Notes under the pieces: generated by a model
The model's database searches: none
What the model was told of the DNA's origin: nothing
What the model saw: only the letters and a program-made list of their open reading frames with translations
NCBI RefSeq assembly: GCF_003384935.1
Contig: NZ_QTTQ01000010.1
Span: 496,001 to 560,000, forward strand
Source: Lutibacter oceani
GTDB lineage: Bacteria; Bacteroidota; Bacteroidia; Flavobacteriales; Flavobacteriaceae
Length of the DNA: 64,000 nt
Direction: 5' to 3'
Program-made: the position numbers and the translations under genes
Shown: positions 63,003 to 64,000 of the stretch, one piece after another
Numbering within the stretch: position 1 is the first letter of the stretch
How the letters are laid out: each line of letters begins with the position of its first letter

Positions 63003-63815
63003 ATGCCAATTTTCAAAAGAAATCCGTTCGGGCATATTTTATTTATAAAAAAATGGCTGATTCGTATTTTTGGAGTTGTTTCTCACGGCAGATACCGTAG
63101 ATTTAACAGTCTTCAAATTGAAGGGTCCGAAATTATAAGAGATCTTCCTGAAACAAATGTTTTATTTGTTTCAAACCACCAAACTTATTTTGCTGATGTT
63201 GCTGCAATGCTTCACGTTTTTAACGCTTCCTTAAAAGGTAGAGTTGACACCTTAAAAAATGTTGGATACATTTGGCATCCAAAATTAAATATATATTACA
63301 TTGCCGCTTCAGAGACTATGAAATCTGGTTTTTTACCAAAAGTATTTGCTTATACCGGTTCCATATCAATTGAAAGAACTTGGAGAAGTGCAGGTAAAGA
63401 AGTAAATAGGCAAGTTAAAATGTCTGATATTAGTAATATTAAAAAAGCCTTAGATGATGGTTGGGTTATAACGTTTCCACAAGGAACTACAAAACCTTTT
63501 AGACCAATAAGACGTGGAACAGCCCATATAATTAAAACATACAAACCAGTTGTAATTCCTATAGTTATTGATGGATTTAGACGTTCTTTTGATAAAAAAG
63601 GTTTATTGATTAAAAAACGTAATATTTTGCAATCGATGGTAATTAAACCTCCTATGGAAATTGATTATGAAAATGAAACCGTTGAAGAAATAGTAAAGAG
63701 AATTGAATTTGAAATAGAACAAGACCCTTCATTTTTAAAAGTAATTCCGGCAGATGAATATAAACGTCAGGAAGAAGAATTAGATAAAAAACGTAAGTTT
63801 TGGGATATGTATTAA
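63003..63815 (+). CDS. PlsC-like 1-acylglycerol-3-phosphate acyltransferase family protein
   Basis: The 270-aa protein belongs to the PlsC/LPLAT superfamily. The block I motif reads NHQTYFAD, so five residues separate the catalytic His and the Asp in place of the usual HX4D. Block II has SISIERT, and block III reads FPQGTTKPF in place of FPEGT(R). PVVIPIVIDGFRRSF is the block IV. The three differences together suggest a separate branch with an altered acceptor or acyl donor. No membrane helix besides the N-terminal LFIKKWLIRIFGV is evident. Acyl transfer to lysophosphatidate is the family default, not shown here. Confidence 0.8.
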   Translation: MPIFKRNPFGHILFIKKWLIRIFGVVSHGRYRRFNSLQIEGSEIIRDLPETNVLFVSNHQTYFADVAAMLHVFNASLKGRVDTLKNVGYIWHPKLNIYYIAASETMKSGFLPKVFAYTGSISIERTWRSAGKEVNRQVKMSDISNIKKALDDGWVITFPQGTTKPFRPIRRGTAHIIKTYKPVVIPIVIDGFRRSFDKKGLLIKKRNILQSMVIKPPMEIDYENETVEEIVKRIEFEIEQDPSFLKVIPADEYKRQEEELDKKRKFWDMY

Positions 63816-63854
63816 AAAAAAGCCGTTTTAAATACTTTAAAACGGCTTTTTTTT
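63814..63854. terminator. Bidirectional terminator between the acyltransferase gene and dps
   Basis: An 11-bp stem GCCGTTTTAAA / TTTAAAACGGC with a TAC loop is flanked by eight A and eight T. It begins at the stop codon of the plus-strand gene. Confidence 0.85.
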
Positions 63855-63867
63855 AATATTTAGTTTT

Positions 63868-64000
63868 TTAATTTAACCAAGCATTTAACATCCAAATAGT
63901 TTTTTCTTGCTCAGCTATAAAATCACTCATCATAGAATTTGTTCCTTCATCGTTAGCTTCATCAGATTCATTCAATATATTTCTTTCAATTTTTAATAAC
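63868..64000 (-). CDS. dps: Dps-family DNA starvation/stationary-phase protection protein, C-terminal part
   Basis: The last 133 bases encode, on the minus strand, about 44 C-terminal residues of a Dps ferritin-like protein. The piece reads ERNILNESDEANDEGTNSMM and SDFIAEQEKTIWMLNAWLN before the TAA. Dps proteins form 12-subunit cages that oxidise and store iron and protect DNA from peroxide. The metal-binding residues are in the N-terminal part, outside the window. The gene is intact up to the window edge and runs convergent to the acyltransferase gene. The call rests on the conserved DEGTxxxMSDFIxEQEKxxWML pattern. Confidence 0.85.
   Translation of the reverse strand, partial: LLKIERNILNESDEANDEGTNSMMSDFIAEQEKTIWMLNAWLN

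Noticed and set aside
1-64000. tRNA and rRNA genes, insertion sequences or prophage
   Set aside because: All gaps are below 300 bp and read as AT-rich spacers, terminators or promoter motifs; no transposase, integrase or structural RNA pattern was found by eye. tRNAscan and an IS search would be decisive.

Overview
The window looks like a chromosome segment from a low-GC member of the Bacteroidota, most likely family Flavobacteriaceae. The evidence is the strong A+T bias in every codon position, the lack of Shine-Dalgarno-like sequence in front of starts, repeated TAnnTTTG motifs (the known Bacteroidota sigma-A -7 element) just upstream of genes, many lipoproteins with an xxSC lipobox, and family-typical proteins such as DUF1573, DUF3276/PUR, a long-form NusB, PorE-like OmpA proteins, DUF5916 and a stand-alone HsdR-N protein. 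The genus cannot be fixed from the sequence alone. The layout is dense (no gene-free stretch over 300 bp) and nearly all of it is chromosomal housekeeping or conserved hypothetical genes. I found no rRNA, tRNA, CRISPR array, phage, insertion sequence or integrase.

Region by region. 1-9.8 kb holds the tail of a probable serine hydrolase, a TPR lipoprotein, a YfiT/DinB protein, a DUF962 membrane protein, a large PorE-like OmpA protein with a near-identical 531-bp tandem duplication, CsaA, an M14 peptidase, the remnant of an FAD-linked oxidase, and an aldo/keto reductase. 9.9-19.2 kb holds valS, a DUF1573 protein, an aspartic protease with PDZ domain, an aminotransferase plus murB pair, a cysteine desulfurase, a lipoprotein and an Smr protein. 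19.3-22.7 kb holds an arsenate-reductase-like phosphatase, DUF2752, a PrsW protease, and an ECF sigma factor with its probable membrane regulator opposite a small membrane protein. 22.7-27.9 kb is a minus-strand run: folE, hisS, a membrane protein, kdsB, yihY and nadC. 27.9-31.9 kb is a tightly overlapping plus-strand run of rlmH, rdgB and an iron/cobalamin-type ABC permease and ATPase, followed by an M28 peptidase.

31.9-40.9 kb contains holA, the HsdR-N protein, a family 2 glycosyltransferase, a Sua5/TsaC protein, a two-component system, and the minus-strand run nusB-DUF1573-yajC-ybbR-coaE. 41-48.7 kb contains an MsbA-type exporter, the PUR-like protein, sucC, a DUF5916 outer-membrane protein, a LolD-type ATPase and an MTA/SAH nucleosidase. 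48.7-54.7 kb contains a BatA-type membrane protein overlapping a dihydroorotase homologue that has lost its metal-binding HxH, a small membrane protein, a carboxylesterase, an MscS channel and a polyphosphate-glucokinase-like kinase. 54.7-63.8 kb contains a six-gene minus-strand cluster (SpoIIM, membrane protein, DUF4129, DUF4350, MoxR, DUF58) facing an RDD-TRIC-Nudix-acyltransferase run on the plus strand. The window ends in a truncated dps.

Nothing in the window is an obvious new defence or mobile system. The best leads are the SpoIIM/MoxR/DUF58/RDD locus, the metal-site-deficient PyrC homologue fused in translation to a BatA-like gene, the decayed in-frame oxidase remnant, the recent OmpA module duplication, the orphan ArsC-like protein with its complete redox cysteine set, and a set of promoters placed so close to start codons that leaderless mRNAs are predicted.
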